A stretch of DNA of 10,750 bases from assembly GCA_025936615.1 (NCBI GenBank), contig JAICSZ010000032.1, positions 1-10,750 on the forward strand. The letters are read 5' to 3'. Each line of letters starts with the position of its first letter. Within the stretch, counting starts at the first letter, position 1. The notes under the pieces are model-generated. The model was not told the DNA's origin and ran no database searches. It worked only from the letters and a program-made list of their open reading frames with translations. Shown piece after piece: positions 10,148 through 10,750 of the stretch. A program made the position numbers and the translations under genes. Source of the stretch: Pedococcus sp. (lineage in GTDB: Bacteria; Actinomycetota; Actinomycetes; Actinomycetales; Dermatophilaceae).

Positions 10148-10750
10148 TTGTCCGCCGACCCCACTTCCCGCCGGGGCATCCCCGACGCCACGGTCGCTCG
10201 GCTCCCCGAGTACCTGCGTGCCCTCACCGGGTTCGCCGAGCGTGGCATCACCTCGGTGTCCTCCGAGGAGCTCGCGGCTGCCGCGGGCGTGCGGTCGGCC
10301 AAGCTGCGCAAGGACCTGTCCCACCTCGGGTCCTACGGCGTGCGCGGGGTCGGCTACGAGGTCGACCACCTCGCCTACCAGATCTCCCGGGAGCTCGGCC
10401 TGACCCAGGACTGGGCCGTCGCGATCATCGGCATGGGCAACCTCGGCCACGCGCTGGCCGCCTACAGCGGGTTCGCCACCCGCGGCTTCCGGATCGTCGG
10501 CCTGCTCGACCAGGACGAGCGCCTCATCGGGCAGCAGATCGCCGGGCTGGGCGTCGCCTCCATGGACGTCCTCGACGACCTCGTCGCCGACGAGGGCCTG
10601 GCGATCGGGGTGATCGCCACCCCCGCGACCTCCGCGCAGGAGGTCTGCGACCGGCTGGTCGCCGCCGGGGTCCGCTCGATCCTGAACTTCGCGCCCTGCG
10701 TCCTCGTCGTTCCCGAGGGGGTGGACGTGCGCAAGGTGGACCTCTCGACG
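10148..10750 (+). CDS. rex: Redox-sensing transcriptional repressor Rex (3' truncated by window edge)
   Basis: A repressor that senses the NADH/NAD+ ratio: it binds DNA when NADH is low and is released by NADH, controlling respiratory and haem genes in Streptomyces. 201 residues are visible and the frame is still open at the edge. The N-terminal winged helix covers about residues 8-80 (RGIPDATVARLPEYLRAL; SSEELAAAAGVRSAKLRKDLSHLGSYG). The NADH-binding Rossmann domain starts at VAIIGMGNLGHAL (G95, G97, G100), with D121 ending beta-2, and continues through IATPATSAQEV and ILNFAPCVLVVPEGV. The start is TTG at 10148: no ATG or GTG occurs in frame nearby, and it directly precedes the conserved RGIPDATV segment. 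GGAAGA lies 3 nt and AGGAG 12 nt upstream. A Rex operator overlaps its promoter. In Streptomyces, hem genes follow rex; that part is outside this window. Confidence 0.95.
   Translation, partial: MSADPTSRRGIPDATVARLPEYLRALTGFAERGITSVSSEELAAAAGVRSAKLRKDLSHLGSYGVRGVGYEVDHLAYQISRELGLTQDWAVAIIGMGNLGHALAAYSGFATRGFRIVGLLDQDERLIGQQIAGLGVASMDVLDDLVADEGLAIGVIATPATSAQEVCDRLVAAGVRSILNFAPCVLVVPEGVDVRKVDLST

Noticed and set aside
10125..10403. A separate short gene starting at the ATG at 10125
   Set aside because: It runs out of frame through the conserved rex N-terminus and its translation is low-complexity Pro/Arg/Ser sequence.

Overview
This is high-GC DNA with the gene content of the actinobacterial chromosome. 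It carries a Rex repressor, a BldN-type ECF sigma factor with an RsbN-like membrane anti-sigma factor, the tiny actinobacterial ribosomal protein bS22, and an excisionase-like HTH protein of the Rv0500A type. From memory of published genomes, the order proC / HTH / bS22 / galE2-like / acyltransferase / HAD-IB / glutaredoxin-like matches Mycobacterium tuberculosis Rv0500-Rv0508. With bldN, rsbN and rex included, it matches the SCO3320-3330s region of Streptomyces coelicolor. This is therefore core chromosome, not an island. I see no IS, phage, CRISPR, tRNA or rRNA. Genus cannot be set; a non-mycobacterial actinomycete is my best guess.

Layout. 1-1419: the 3' end of proC and two tandem 175-residue GNAT acetyltransferases. 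1423-2088 (minus): a KtrA/TrkA-type RCK protein, divergent from acuC (2143-3339), a class I HDAC-fold deacetylase. The two share a 23-bp perfect dyad that holds both -10 elements. 3511-4007: the HTH gene, a strong hairpin, and bS22 with its own promoter and terminator. 4133-6531: a coupled operon of an atypical SDR/epimerase and a PlsC-like acyltransferase. 6560-8653 (minus): rsbN and bldN. 8875-9690 (minus): a HAD-IB phosphatase, divergent from a glutaredoxin-like gene (9733-9987). 10148 to the end: rex, cut off at the window edge, with a Rex operator over its promoter.

Regulation is the most informative part of this window. (i) Upstream of rsbN, 16 bp separate CGTAAC and CGTTCT, which closely matches the known BldN promoter consensus and predicts that BldN drives its own anti-sigma factor. 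(ii) Five genes have a TANNNT-like hexamer ending 6-7 nt before the start codon and no Shine-Dalgarno, implying leaderless mRNAs. (iii) rex appears autoregulated. (iv) bldN has a perfect Shine-Dalgarno placed in front of an in-frame ATC rather than a standard start codon; using it would give the roughly 90-residue N-terminal extension expected of a BldN pro-sigma factor.

Integration (inference): the segment joins redox sensing (Rex, glutaredoxin-like), envelope and developmental control (BldN/RsbN, epimerase-like plus acyltransferase), and protein or metabolite acetylation (two GNATs, AcuC). I found no clear novel defence or mobile system. The least described parts are the degenerate SDR/acyltransferase pair, the trkA-acuC dyad and the RsbN outer tail.
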